Positions 41,501 to 55,500 of a stretch of 64,000 bases of DNA are shown here, piece by piece. Source of the DNA: Calliopsis andreniformis (taxonomy: Eukaryota > Arthropoda > Insecta > Hymenoptera > Andrenidae). The notes beneath the pieces were generated by a model. The model saw only the letters and a list, made by a program, of their open reading frames with translations. It ran no database searches and had not been told where the DNA came from. Made by a program: the position numbers and the translations under genes. The DNA lies in the NCBI RefSeq assembly GCF_051401765.1, contig NW_027480601.1:310001-374000 (forward strand). The letters are read 5' to 3'. The first letter of the stretch is position 1, and each line of letters starts with the position of its first letter.

Positions 41501-44295
41501 CTCAATCCTCAATCCTCAATCCTCAATCCTCAATCCTCAATCTTCAATCCTCAATACTCAATCTTCAATCCTCAATCCTCAGTCCTCAATCTTCAAACCT
41601 CAATTCTCAATTCTCAATCCTCAATCCTCAGTCCTCAATCCTCAATCCTCAATCCTCAAACCTGAATCCTCAATCCTCAATACTCAATCTTCAATGCTCA
41701 ATCCTCAGTCCTCAATCTTCATTCCTCAATGCACAATCCTCAATCCTCAATACTCAGTCCTCAATCCTCAATCCTCAATCCTCAAACCTCAATCCTCAAT
41801 CCTCAAACCTGATTCCTCAATCTTCAATCCTCAATACCGAATCCTCAATCTTCAATCCTCAATCCTCAATCCTGAATTCTCAATCCTCAAACCTCAATTC
41901 ACAGACTTCAAACATCAATACTCAACCCTCAGTCCTCGACCTCAATCGACAACCCTCAATCCTCAATCCTCAATTTTCAATCATTAATAATCAATCTTCA
42001 ATCCTCAATCCTCGATCCTCAATCCTCAACCCTCAATCCTCAATGGTCAGTCCTCAATACCGAATCCTCAAACTTCAATCCTCAATCCTCAATCTTCAAT
42101 CCTCAATCTTAATCACCAATCCTCAATACTCAATCTTCAATCCTCAATCCTCAATCCTCAATCCTCAATCCTCAATCTTCAATTCTCAATACTCAATCTT
42201 CAATCCTCAATCCTCAATCCTCAATCCTCAGTCCTCAATCTTCAATCCTCAATACTCAATCTTCTGTAATCAATCCTCAATTCTCAATTCTCAAAACTCA
42301 ATCCTCAATCGTCAATCCTCAATCCCCAATCCTCAATCTTCTATCCTCAATCCTCAATCCTCAATCCTCAATACTCAATCTTCAATCCACAATACTCAAT
42401 CTTCAATCCTCAATCCTCAATCCTCAATCCTCAATCCTCAATCCTCAATCCTCAATCTTCAATCCTCAATACTCAGTCTTCAATCCTCAATCCTCAATCC
42501 TCAATCCTCAATCCTCATTCGTCAATAATCAATACCCAATCCTCAAACTTCAATCCTCAATCCTCAATCCTCAATTCTCAATCCTCAATCCTCAATCCTC
42601 AGACCTCAAACAGCAATACTCAACCCTCAGTCCTCGTTCTCAATACACAACCATCAATACTCAATCGTCAACCTTCAATCTTCAATATTCAATCTTCAGT
42701 ACTCAATCCTCAATCCTCGATCATCAATCCTAAATCCTCAATATTCAAACAGCAATACCCAATCCTCAGTCTTCAATCCGCAATCCTCAATCATCAATCC
42801 TCAATCCTCAATCCTCAATCCTCAATCCTCAGTCCTCAAACCTCAAACCTGAATCCCCAACCCTGAATCCTCAATCTTCAGACCTCAGTCCTCAACAATC
42901 AGTTGTCAATTCACAATCCTCAATAGAAGATCATCAATTCACAGTTTCCAATACACAATACTGAATCTGCAATCTTCAAATCTCTATCCACAAACATCAA
43001 TACTCATCATTCAACCCTCAACACTCAGTCCGCAATCCTCAATCTTCAATACTCAATCCTCAATCCTCAATCCTCGATCCACAATCTTCAATCCTCAATA
43101 CTCAATCTTCAATCCTCGATCCTCAATCCTCAATCCTCAATCCTCAATCCTCAATCCTCAATCCTACAATCCTCGACCTTCAATCCTCAATACTCAGTCT
43201 TCAATCCTACAATCCTCAACCTTCAATCCTCAATACTCAGTCTTCAATGCTCAATCCTCAATCCTCAATCCTCAATCGTCAATCCTCAATCCTCAATCCT
43301 CAAGCCTCAATCCTCAATCCTCAATCCTCAATCCTCAGTCCTCAAACCTCAAACCTGAATCCCCAACCCTGAATCCTCAATCTTCAGACCTCAGTCCTCA
43401 ACAATCAGTTGTCAATTCACAACCCTCAATAGAAGATCATCAATTCACAGTTTTCAATACTCAATACTCAAACTGCAATCACCAAATCTCTATCCACAAA
43501 CATCAATTCTCATCACTCAACACTCAACACTCAGTCCCCAATCCTCAATCTTCAATCCTCAATCCTCAAACCGCAATCCTCAATACTCAATCTTCAATCC
43601 TCAATTCCCAATCCTCAGTCTTCATTCCTCAATCCTCAATCCTCAATTCTCAATCCTCAATCCTACAATCCTCAACCTTCAATCCTCAATACTCAGTCTT
43701 CAATCCTACAATCCTCAACCTTCAATCCTCAATACTCAGTCTTCAATCCTCAATCCTCAATCGTCAATCTTCAATCCTCAATCCTCAACCCTCAATCGTC
43801 AGGCATCAATTCTCAATACTCAATCTTCAATCCTCTATCCTCAATCCTCATTCCTCAATGCTCATTCTTCAATCCTCAATACCTAATCCTCAATCTTCAA
43901 TCCTCAATCCTCAATCCTCAACTCTCAATCCTCAATCCTCAGTCCTCAGTCCTCAAACCTCAATCCTCAACCCTCAGCCCTCATCCTCAATCCTCAATCC
44001 TCAATCTTCAATCCTCAATCCTCAACCCTCAACCCTCAGTAATCAATCCTCAATCCTCAGTCCTCAAACCTCAATCCTGAATCCTGAATCCTGAATCCTC
44101 AATCTTCAGACATCAGACCTCAACTGTCAGACGTCAATCCACAATCCTCGATAGAATATCATCAATTCACAGTTTTCAATACTCAATACTCAATCTGCAA
44201 TCTTCAGACCTCTATCCCCAAACATCAATTCTCATCACTCAACCCTCAACACTCAGTCCCCAATCCTCAATCTTCAATCCTCAATCCTCAATCCG
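41501..44295. repeat. Array segment matching 48.8-51.2 kb
   Basis: From about 41690 to 42400 the match is to 48880-49590 at a shift of 7,186 (AATGGTCAGTCC near 42042 matches 49228). After an extra stretch here containing CATTCGTCAATAATC, the match resumes from about 42830 at a shift of 6,851 and runs to about 44315. The stretch from 42043 also matches 60475 onward at a shift of 18,432. No gene is present. Confidence 0.8.
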
Positions 44296-47200
44296 CAATC
44301 CTCAATCCTCAATCCTCAATCCTCAATCCCCAATCTTCAATCCTCAATACTCAATCTGCAATCCTCAATCATCAGTCCTCACTCCTCAATACACATTCTT
44401 CAATCCTCAATACCGAATCCTCAATCTTTAATCCTAAATCGTCAATCCTCAATTCTCAATCATCAAACCTCAATCCTCAGACTTCAAACATCAATACTCA
44501 ACCCTCAGTCCTCGTCCTCAATCGACAACCCTCAATCCTCAATCCTCAATCTTCAATCATTAATATTCAATCTTCAATCCTCAATCCTCGATCCTCAATC
44601 CTCAACCCTCAATCCTCAATGTTCAATCCTCAATACCCAATCCTCAATCTTCAATCCTCAATCCTCAATCCTCAAGCCTCAATCCTCAATCCTCAATCCT
44701 CAATCCTCAGTCCTCAAACCTCAGTCCTGAATCCTCAATCCTGAATCCTCAATCTTCAGCCCTCAGTCCTCAACAATCAGTTGTGAATCCTCAATCCTCA
44801 ATAGAATATCCTCAATTCACAGGTTTCAATACTCAATACTCAACCTGCAATCTTCAAATCTCTATCCACAAACATCAATTATCATCACTCAACACTCAAC
44901 ACTCAGTCCCCAATCCTCAATCTTCAAACCTCAATCCTCAATCCTCAATCCTCAATCCTCAATCTTCAATCCTCTATACTCAATCCTCAATCCTCAATCC
45001 TCAGTCCTCAAACCTCAATACTGAATCGTCAATCCTGAATCCTCAATCTTCAGCCCTCAGTCCACAACGATCTGTTGTTAATCCTCAGTCCTCAATAGAA
45101 TATCCTCAATTCACAGTTTTCATTACTCAATACTCAATCTGCAATCTTCAAATCTCTATCCACAAACATCAATTCTCATCACTCAACCCTCAACACTCAG
45201 TCCCCAATCCTCAATATTCAATCCTCAATTCTCAACCCTCAATCCTACAATCCTCAACCTTCAATCCTCAATACTCAGTCTTCAATGCTCAATCCTCAAT
45301 CCTCAATCCTCAATCCTCAATATTCAACACACAACCCTCAACCATCAATCCTCAATACTCAACCATCAATCCTCAGTTCTCAATACTCAATAGAATGTCC
45401 TGAATTCTCATGATTCAATACTCAATCGTCAATATTCAATAATCAAATCTCAATCCTCAAACATCAATACTCAACACTGAATCCTCAATACTCAGTCCTC
45501 TCTCTTCAATCCTCCATCCTCAATCCCCAATCCTCAAGCGTCAATCCTCAATACTCAATACTCAGCCCTCAATTCTCAGTCCTCAAACCTCAATCCGGAA
45601 TCCTCAATACTGAATCCTCAATCCTCAATCCTCAATCCCCAATCTTCAATCCTCAATACTCAATCACCAATCCTCAATCCTCAATCCTCAATCCTCAATC
45701 ATCAATCCTCAATCATCAATCCTCAATCTTCAATACTCAATCCTCAATCCTCAATCCTCAATCCTCAATACTCAACCATCAATCCTCAATTCCCAATACT
45801 CAATAGAGTATCCTGAATTCTCAGGATTCTATACTCAAACCTCAATCCTCAACCCTCAGCCCTCATTCTCAATCCTCTATCCACAATCCTCAAACCTCAA
45901 TCCTCAACCGTCAGTCCTCAAGCGTCAATCCTCAATCCTCAATCCTCAACCCTCAATCCTCAGTCTTGAAACCTCAATCCCGAATCCTCAATCCTGAATC
46001 CTCAATCTTCAGCCCTCAGTCCTCAAAAATCAATTTTCAATCCTCAATCGTCAATAGAATATCCTCAATTCACAGTTTTCAATACTCAACCCCATTCTTC
46101 AATCTTCAAATCTCAATCCACAAACATCAATTCTTATCACTCAACCATCAACACTCAGTCCTCAATCTTCAATCCTCAATCCTCAATCCTCAGTCTTCAA
46201 TCCTCAATACTCAATCCTCAATCCTCAATCCTCAATTCTCAAACCTCAATACTCAATCCTCAATCGTGAATCCTCAATCCCCAATCCTCAATCTTCAATC
46301 CTCAATCCTCAATCACCAATCCTCAACCTCAATTATCAACACACAACCCTCAACCATGAATCCTCAATACTCAACCATCAATCCTCAATTCTCAATACTC
46401 AATAGAATGTCCTGAATTCTCATGGTTTAATACTCATCCACAAAATTCAATAATCAAACCTCAGTCCTCAAACATCAATTCTCAACACTCTATCCTCAAT
46501 ACTCAGTCCTCTCTCTTCAATCCTCCATCCTCAATCCTCAATCCTCAAGCGTCAATCCTCAATCCGCAATACTCAACCATCAATCCTCAGTCCTCAAACT
46601 TCAATCCGGAGTCCTCAATCCTGAATCCTCAACCTTCAGCCGACGGTCCCCAACAATTAACTGTCAATCCACAACCCTCAATAGAATATCCTCAATTCAT
46701 AGTTCTCAATACTCAATCCCCATTCTACAATCTTCAAATCTCAATCCACAAACATCAACTATCGTCACTCAACCCGCAACACTCAGGCCCCAATACTCAA
46801 TATTCAATCCTCAATCCTCAATCCTCAATCCACAATCCTCAACCTTCGATTCTCAATGCTCACTCTTCGATGCTCATTCCTCAATCCTCAATCCTCAATA
46901 CTCAATCCTCAATCCTCAATCCTCAGACCTCAGACATCAATACTCAACCCTCAGTCCTCGTCCTCAATCCACAACCCTCAATCCTCAATCCTCAGTCCTC
47001 AATCCTCAATCCTCAATCCTCAATCCTCAAACCTCAATACTCAACCGTCAGTCCTCGTCCTCAATCCTCAAATATCAACCCTCAATCCTTAATCTTCAAT
47101 CATCAATACTCAATCTACAATTCTCAATCCTCAATCCTCAATCCTCAATCCTCAATCCTCAATATTCAAGACACAACCGTCAACCATCAATCCTCAATAC

Positions 47201-50200
47201 TCAACCATCAATACTCAATTCTCAATACTCAATAGAGTATCCAGAATTCTCATGGTTCAATACTCAATCCACAAAATTCAATAATCAAATCTCAATACTC
47301 AAACATCAATTCTCAACACTCAATCCTCAATACTCAGTCCTCTCTGTTCAATCCTCCATCCTCAATCCTCAATCCTCAAGCGTCAATCCTCAATCCTCAA
47401 TCCTCAACCCTCAATCCTCAGTCCTCAAATTTCAATCCGGAATCCTCAATCCTGAATCCTCAATCTTCACCCGTCAGTCCTCAGCAATCAATTGTCAATC
47501 ATCAATCCTCAATAGAATATCCTCAATTCACAGCTTTCAATACTCAATCCCCATTCTTCAATCGTCAAATCTCAATCCACAAACATCAATTCTCATCACT
47601 CAACCCACAACACTCAGTCCTCAATCTTCAATCTTCAATCCTCATTCCTCAATCTTCAATCCTCAATACTCAATACTCAATCCTCAAACCTCAATCCTCA
47701 ATCCTCAGTCCCCAATCCTCATTCTTCAATCCTCAATACCCAATCCTCAATCTTCAATCCTCAATGCTCAATCCTCAATTCTCAATCCTCAATCCTCAAT
47801 CCTCAGACCTCAAACGTCAATACTCAACCCTCAGTCCTCGTCCTCAATCCACAACCCTCAATCCTCAATCCTCAGTCCTCAATGCTCACTCCTCATTCTT
47901 GAATCCTCAATACCCAATCCTCAATCTTCAATCCTCAATCCTCAATCCTCAATTCTCAATCCTCAATCCTCAATCCTCAGAACTCAAACATCAATACTCA
48001 ACCCTGAGTCCTCGTCCTCAATCCACAACCCTCAATCCTCAATCCTCAATCTTCAATCTTCAATCCACAATCCTCAATCCTCCATCCTCAATCCTCAGTC
48101 CTCAATTCTCAATCCTCAATCCTCAGTCCTCAGTCCCCTAACCTGAATCCTCAACCCTCAGCCCTCATCCTCAATCTTCAATCCTCAATCCTCAATCCTC
48201 ATTCCTCAATCCTCAATACCCAATCCTCAATCTTCAACACTCAATCCTCAATCCTCAATTCTCAATCCTCAATCCTCAGTCCTCAGTCCTCTAACCTGAA
48301 TCCTCAACCCTCAGCCCTCATCCTCAATCCTCAATCCTCAATCCTCAATCCTCAATTCTCAATCCTCAATCCACAATCCTCAACCTTCAATCCTCAATAC
48401 TCAGTCTTCAATGCTCAATCCTCAATCCTCAATCCTCAATACTCAATCCTCAATCGTCAATCTTCAGTCCTCAATACACAACCTTCAATCCTCATTCTTC
48501 AATCCTCAATACCCAATCCTCAATCTTCAATCCTCAATCCTCAATCCTCAATTCTCAATCCTCAATCCTCAGTCCTCAATCTTCAATCCTCAATACTCAA
48601 TCTTCTGTAATCAATCCTCAATTCTCAATCCTCAATACTCAATCCTCAATCGTCAATCCTCAATCCCCAATCCTCAATCTTCAATCCTCAATCCTCAATC
48701 CTCAATCCTCAATCCTCAATCCTCAATCTTCAATCCTCAATACTCAATCTTCAATCCTCAATCCTCAGTCCTCAATCTTCAAACCTCAATGCTCAATTCT
48801 CAATCCTCAATCCTCAGTCCTCAATCCTCAATCCTCAATCCTCAAACCTGAATCCTCAATCCTCAATACTCAATCTTCAATGCTCAATCCTCAGTCCTCA
48901 ATCTTCATTCCTCAATGCACAATCCTCAATCCTCAATACTCAGTCCTCAATCCTCAATCCTCAATCCTCAAACCTCAATCCTCAATCCTCAAACCTGATT
49001 CCTCAATCTTCAATCCTCAATACCGAATCCTCAATCTTCAATCCTCAATCCTCAATCCTGAATTCTCAATCCTCAAACCTCAATTCACAGACTTCAAACA
49101 TCAATACTCAACCCTCAGTCCTCGACCTCAATCGACAACCCTCAATCCTCAATCCTCAATTTTCAATCATTAATAATCAATCTTCAATCCTCAATCCTCG
49201 ATCCTCAATCCTCAACCCTCAATCCTCAATGGTCAGTCCTCAATACCGAATCCTCAAACTTCAATCCTCAATCCTCAATCTTCAATCCTCAATCTTAATC
49301 ACCAATCCTCAATACTCAATCTTCAATCCTCAATCCTCAATCCTCAATCCTCAATCCTCAATCTTCAATTCTCAATACTCAATCTTCAATCCTCAATCCT
49401 CAATCCTCAATCCTCAGTCCTCAATCTTCAATCCTCAATACTCAATCTTCTGTAATCAATCCTCAATTCTCAATTCTCAAAACTCAATCCTCAATCGTCA
49501 ATCCTCAATCCCCAATCCTCAATCTTCTATCCTCAATCCTCAATCCTCAATCCTCAATACTCAATCTTCAATCCACAATACTCAATCTTCAATCCTCAAT
49601 CCTCAGTCTTCAATGCTCAATCCTCAATCCTCAATCCTCAATCGTCAATCCTCAATCCTCAATCCTCAATCCTCAATCCTCAGTCCTCAAACCTCAAACC
49701 TGAATCCCCAACCCTGAATCCTCAATCTTCAGACCTCAGTCCTCAACAATCAGTTGTCAATTCACAATCCTCAATAGAAGATCATCAATTCACAGTTTCC
49801 AATACACAATACTGAATCTGCAATCTTCAAATCTCTATCCACAAACATCAATACTCATCATTCAACCCTCAACACTCAGTCCGCAATCCTCAATCTTCAA
49901 TACTCAATCCTCAGTCCTCAATCCTCGATCCACAATCTTCAATCCTCAATACTCAATCTTCAATCCTCGATCCTCAATCCTCAATCCTCAATCCTCAATC
50001 CTCAATCCTCAATCCTACAATCCTCAACCTTCAATCCTCAATACTCAGTCTTCAATCCTACAATCCTCAACCTTCAATCCTCAATACTCAGTCTTCAATG
50101 CTCAATCCTCAATCCTCAATCCTCAATCGTCAATCCTCAATCCTCAATCCTCAAGCCTCAATCCTCAATCCTCAATCCTCAATCCTCAGTCCTCAAACCT

Positions 50201-52591
50201 CAAACCTGAATCCCCAACCCTGAATCCTCAATCTTCAGACCTCAGTCCTCAACAATCAGTTGTCAATTCACAACCCTCAATAGAAGATCATCAATTCACA
50301 GTTTTCAATACTCAATACTCAAACTGCAATCACCAAATCTCTATCCACAAACATCAATTCTCATCACTCAACACTCAACACTCAGTCCCCAATCCTCAAT
50401 CTTCAATCCTCAATCCTCAAACCGCAATCCTCAATACTCAATCTTCAATCCTCAATTCCCAATCCTCAGTCTTCATTCCTCAATCCTCAATCCTCAATTC
50501 TCAATCCTCAATCCTACAATCCTCAACCTTCAATCCTCAATACTCAGTCTTCAATCCTACAATCCTCAACCTTCAATCCTCAATACTCAGTCTTCAATCC
50601 TCAATCCTCAATCGTCAATCTTCAATCCTCAATCCTCAACCCTCAATCGTCAGGCATCAATTCTCAATACTCAATCTTCAATCCTCTATCCTCAATCCTC
50701 ATTCCTCAATGCTCATTCTTCAATCCTCAATACCTAATCCTCAATCTTCAATCCTCAATCCTCAATCCTCAACTCTCAATCCTCAATCCTCAGTCCTCAG
50801 TCCTCAAACCTCAATCCTCAACCCTCAGCCCTCATCCTCAATCCTCAATCCTCAATCTTCAATCCTCAATCCTCAACCCTCAACCCTCAGTAATCAATCC
50901 TCAATCCTCAGTCCTCAAACCTCAATCCTGAATCCTGAATCCTGAATCCTCAATCTTCAGACATCAGACCTCAACTGTCAGACGTCAATCCACAATCCTC
51001 GATAGAATATCATCAATTCACAGTTTTCAATACTCAATACTCAATCTGCAATCTTCAGACCTCTATCCCCAAACATCAATTCTCATCACTCAACCCTCAA
51101 CACTCAGTCCCCAATCCTCAATCTTCAATCCTCAATCCTCAATCCGCAATCCTCAATCCTCAATGTTCAATCCACAATACTCAATCTTCAATCCTCAATC
51201 CTCAATCCTCAATCCTCAATCCTCAATCCTCAATCCTCAATCGTCAATCTTCAATCCTCAATACTCAATCTTCTGTAATCAATCCTCAATTCTCAATCCT
51301 CAATACTCAATCCTCAATCCTCAATCCTCAATCCTCAATCCTCAATCCTCAATCATCAAACCTCAATCTTCAATCCTCAGTCCCAAATCCTCAATCTTCA
51401 TAACTCAATCCTCAATCCTCATTCTTCAATACTCAATACCCAATCCTCAATATTCAATCCTCAATCCTCAATCCTCAATTCTCAATCCTCAATCCTCAGT
51501 CCTCAATCTTCAATCCTCAATACTCAATCTTCTGTAATCAATCCTCAATTCTCAATCCTCAATACTCAATCCTCAATCGTCAATCCTCAATCGCCAATCC
51601 GCAATCTTCAATCCTCAGTCCCGAATCCTCAATCTTCATTACTCAATCCTCAATCCTCATTCTTCAATACTCAATACCCAATCCTCAATCTTCAATCCTC
51701 AATCCTCAATCCTCAATTCTCAATCCTCAATCCTCAATCCTCAGACCTCAAACAGCAATACTCAACCCTCAGTCCTCGTCCTCAATACACAACCATCAAT
51801 ACTCGATCGTCAAACTTCAATCTTCAATATTCAATCTTCAGTTCTCAATCCTCAATCCTCGATCCTCAATCCTAAATCCTCAATATTCAAACAGCAATAC
51901 CCAATCCTCAATCTTCAATCCGCAATCCTCAATCATCAATCCTCAATCCTCAATCCTCAATCCTCAATCCTCAGACCTCAAACCTCAGACCTGAATCCCC
52001 AATCCTGAATCCTCAATCTTCAGACCTCAGTCCTCAACAATCAGTTGTCAATTCACAATCCTCAATAGAAGATCATCAATTCACAGTTCTCAATACACAA
52101 TACTCAATCCTCAATCCTCAATCCTCAATCCTCAATCCAAAATCTTCAATCCTCAATACTCAATCTGCAATCCTCAATCCTCAGTCCTCACTCCTCAATA
52201 CTCATTCTTCAATCCTCAATACCGAATCCTCAATCTTCAATCCTCAATCCTCAATCCTCAATTCTCAATCCTCAAACCTCAATCCTCAGACTTCAAACAT
52301 AATACTGAATCCTCAGTCCTCGTCCTCAATCGACAACCCTCAATCCTCAATCCTCAATCTTCAATAATTAATAAACAATCTTCAATCCTCAATTCTCGAT
52401 CCTCAATCCTCAACCCACAATCCTCAATGTTCAGTCCTCAATACCGAATCCTCAATCTTCAATCCTCAATCCTCAATCTTCAATCCTCAATCTTAATCTC
52501 CAAACCTCAATACTCAAACTTCAATCCTCAATCCTCAATCCTCAATCCTCAATCCTCAATCTTCAATCCTCAATACTCAATCTTCAATCCT
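44296..52591. repeat. 8,296-base tandem duplication, copy 1
   Basis: From about 44296 the sequence recurs at a shift of 8,296. AATCCCCAATCTTC at 44325 matches 52621, the hairpin at 45810 matches 54106, and the CCGACGGTCCCC cluster near 46640 matches 54936. Upstream of about 44295 the two sequences differ (G at 44295, T at 52591). Substitutions seen are C45533/G53829, C50274/T58570 and C50333/T58629. The last 1.4 kb, after about 51204, is not repeated in copy 2. No gene is present. Confidence 0.92.
45810..45827. repeat. Perfect hairpin, 7-base arms
   Basis: The arms are ATCCTGA and TCAGGAT with loop ATTC. It lies inside copy 1 of the 8.3 kb duplication. Confidence 0.9.
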
Positions 52592-55500
52592 CAATCCTCA
52601 ATCCTCAATCCTCAATCCTCAATCCCCAATCTTCAATCCTCAATACTCAATCTGCAATCCTCAATCATCAGTCCTCACTCCTCAATACACATTCTTCAAT
52701 CCTCAATACCGAATCCTCAATCTTTAATCCTAAATCGTCAATCCTCAATTCTCAATCATCAAACCTCAATCCTCAGACTTCAAACATCAATACTCAACCC
52801 TCAGTCCTCGTCCTCAATCGACAACCCTCAATCCTCAATCCTCAATCTTCAATCATTAATATTCAATCTTCAATCCTCAATCCTCGATCCTCAATCCTCA
52901 ACCCTCAATCCTCAATGTTCAATCCTCAATACCCAATCCTCAATCTTCAATCCTCAATCCTCAATCCTCAAGCCTCAATCCTCAATCCTCAATCCTCAAT
53001 CCTCAGTCCTCAAACCTCAGTCCTGAATCCTCAATCCTGAATCCTCAATCTTCAGCCCTCAGTCCTCAACAATCAGTTGTGAATCCTCAATCCTCAATAG
53101 AATATCCTCAATTCACAGGTTTCAATACTCAATACTCAACCTGCAATCTTCAAATCTCTATCCACAAACATCAATTATCATCACTCAACACTCAACACTC
53201 AGTCCCCAATCCTCAATCTTCAAACCTCAATCCTCAATCCTCAATCCTCAATCCTCAATCTTCAATCCTCTATACTCAATCCTCAATCCTCAATCCTCAG
53301 TCCTCAAACCTCAATACTGAATCGTCAATCCTGAATCCTCAATCTTCAGCCCTCAGTCCACAACGATCTGTTGTTAATCCTCAGTCCTCAATAGAATATC
53401 CTCAATTCACAGTTTTCATTACTCAATACTCAATCTGCAATCTTCAAATCTCTATCCACAAACATCAATTCTCATCACTCAACCCTCAACACTCAGTCCC
53501 CAATCCTCAATATTCAATCCTCAATTCTCAACCCTCAATCCTACAATCCTCAACCTTCAATCCTCAATACTCAGTCTTCAATGCTCAATCCTCAATCCTC
53601 AATCCTCAATCCTCAATATTCAACACACAACCCTCAACCATCAATCCTCAATACTCAACCATCAATCCTCAGTTCTCAATACTCAATAGAATGTCCTGAA
53701 TTCTCATGATTCAATACTCAATCGTCAATATTCAATAATCAAATCTCAATCCTCAAACATCAATACTCAACACTGAATCCTCAATACTCAGTCCTCTCTC
53801 TTCAATCCTCCATCCTCAATCCCCAATCGTCAAGCGTCAATCCTCAATACTCAATACTCAGCCCTCAATTCTCAGTCCTCAAACCTCAATCCGGAATCCT
53901 CAATACTGAATCCTCAATCCTCAATCCTCAATCCCCAATCTTCAATCCTCAATACTCAATCACCAATCCTCAATCCTCAATCCTCAATCCTCAATCATCA
54001 ATCCTCAATCATCAATCCTCAATCTTCAATACTCAATCCTCAATCCTCAATCCTCAATCCTCAATACTCAACCATCAATCCTCAATTCCCAATACTCAAT
54101 AGAGTATCCTGAATTCTCAGGATTCTATACTCAAACCTCAATCCTCAACCCTCAGCCCTCATTCTCAATCCTCTATCCACAATCCTCAAACCTCAATCCT
54201 CAACCGTCAGTCCTCAAGCGTCAATCCTCAATCCTCAATCCTCAACCCTCAATCCTCAGTCTTGAAACCTCAATCCCGAATCCTCAATCCTGAATCCTCA
54301 ATCTTCAGCCCTCAGTCCTCAAAAATCAATTTTCAATCCTCAATCGTCAATAGAATATCCTCAATTCACAGTTTTCAATACTCAACCCCATTCTTCAATC
54401 TTCAAATCTCAATCCACAAACATCAATTCTTATCACTCAACCATCAACACTCAGTCCTCAATCTTCAATCCTCAATCCTCAATCCTCAGTCTTCAATCCT
54501 CAATACTCAATCCTCAATCCTCAATCCTCAATTCTCAAACCTCAATACTCAATCCTCAATCGTGAATCCTCAATCCCCAATCCTCAATCTTCAATCCTCA
54601 ATCCTCAATCACCAATCCTCAACCTCAATTATCAACACACAACCCTCAACCATGAATCCTCAATACTCAACCATCAATCCTCAATTCTCAATACTCAATA
54701 GAATGTCCTGAATTCTCATGGTTTAATACTCATCCACAAAATTCAATAATCAAACCTCAGTCCTCAAACATCAATTCTCAACACTCTATCCTCAATACTC
54801 AGTCCTCTCTCTTCAATCCTCCATCCTCAATCCTCAATCCTCAAGCGTCAATCCTCAATCCGCAATACTCAACCATCAATCCTCAGTCCTCAAACTTCAA
54901 TCCGGAGTCCTCAATCCTGAATCCTCAACCTTCAGCCGACGGTCCCCAACAATTAACTGTCAATCCACAACCCTCAATAGAATATCCTCAATTCATAGTT
55001 CTCAATACTCAATCCCCATTCTACAATCTTCAAATCTCAATCCACAAACATCAACTATCGTCACTCAACCCGCAACACTCAGGCCCCAATACTCAATATT
55101 CAATCCTCAATCCTCAATCCTCAATCCACAATCCTCAACCTTCGATTCTCAATGCTCACTCTTCGATGCTCATTCCTCAATCCTCAATCCTCAATACTCA
55201 ATCCTCAATCCTCAATCCTCAGACCTCAGACATCAATACTCAACCCTCAGTCCTCGTCCTCAATCCACAACCCTCAATCCTCAATCCTCAGTCCTCAATC
55301 CTCAATCCTCAATCCTCAATCCTCAAACCTCAATACTCAACCGTCAGTCCTCGTCCTCAATCCTCAAATATCAACCCTCAATCCTTAATCTTCAATCATC
55401 AATACTCAATCTACAATTCTCAATCCTCAATCCTCAATCCTCAATCCTCAATCCTCAATATTCAAGACACAACCGTCAACCATCAATCCTCAATACTCAA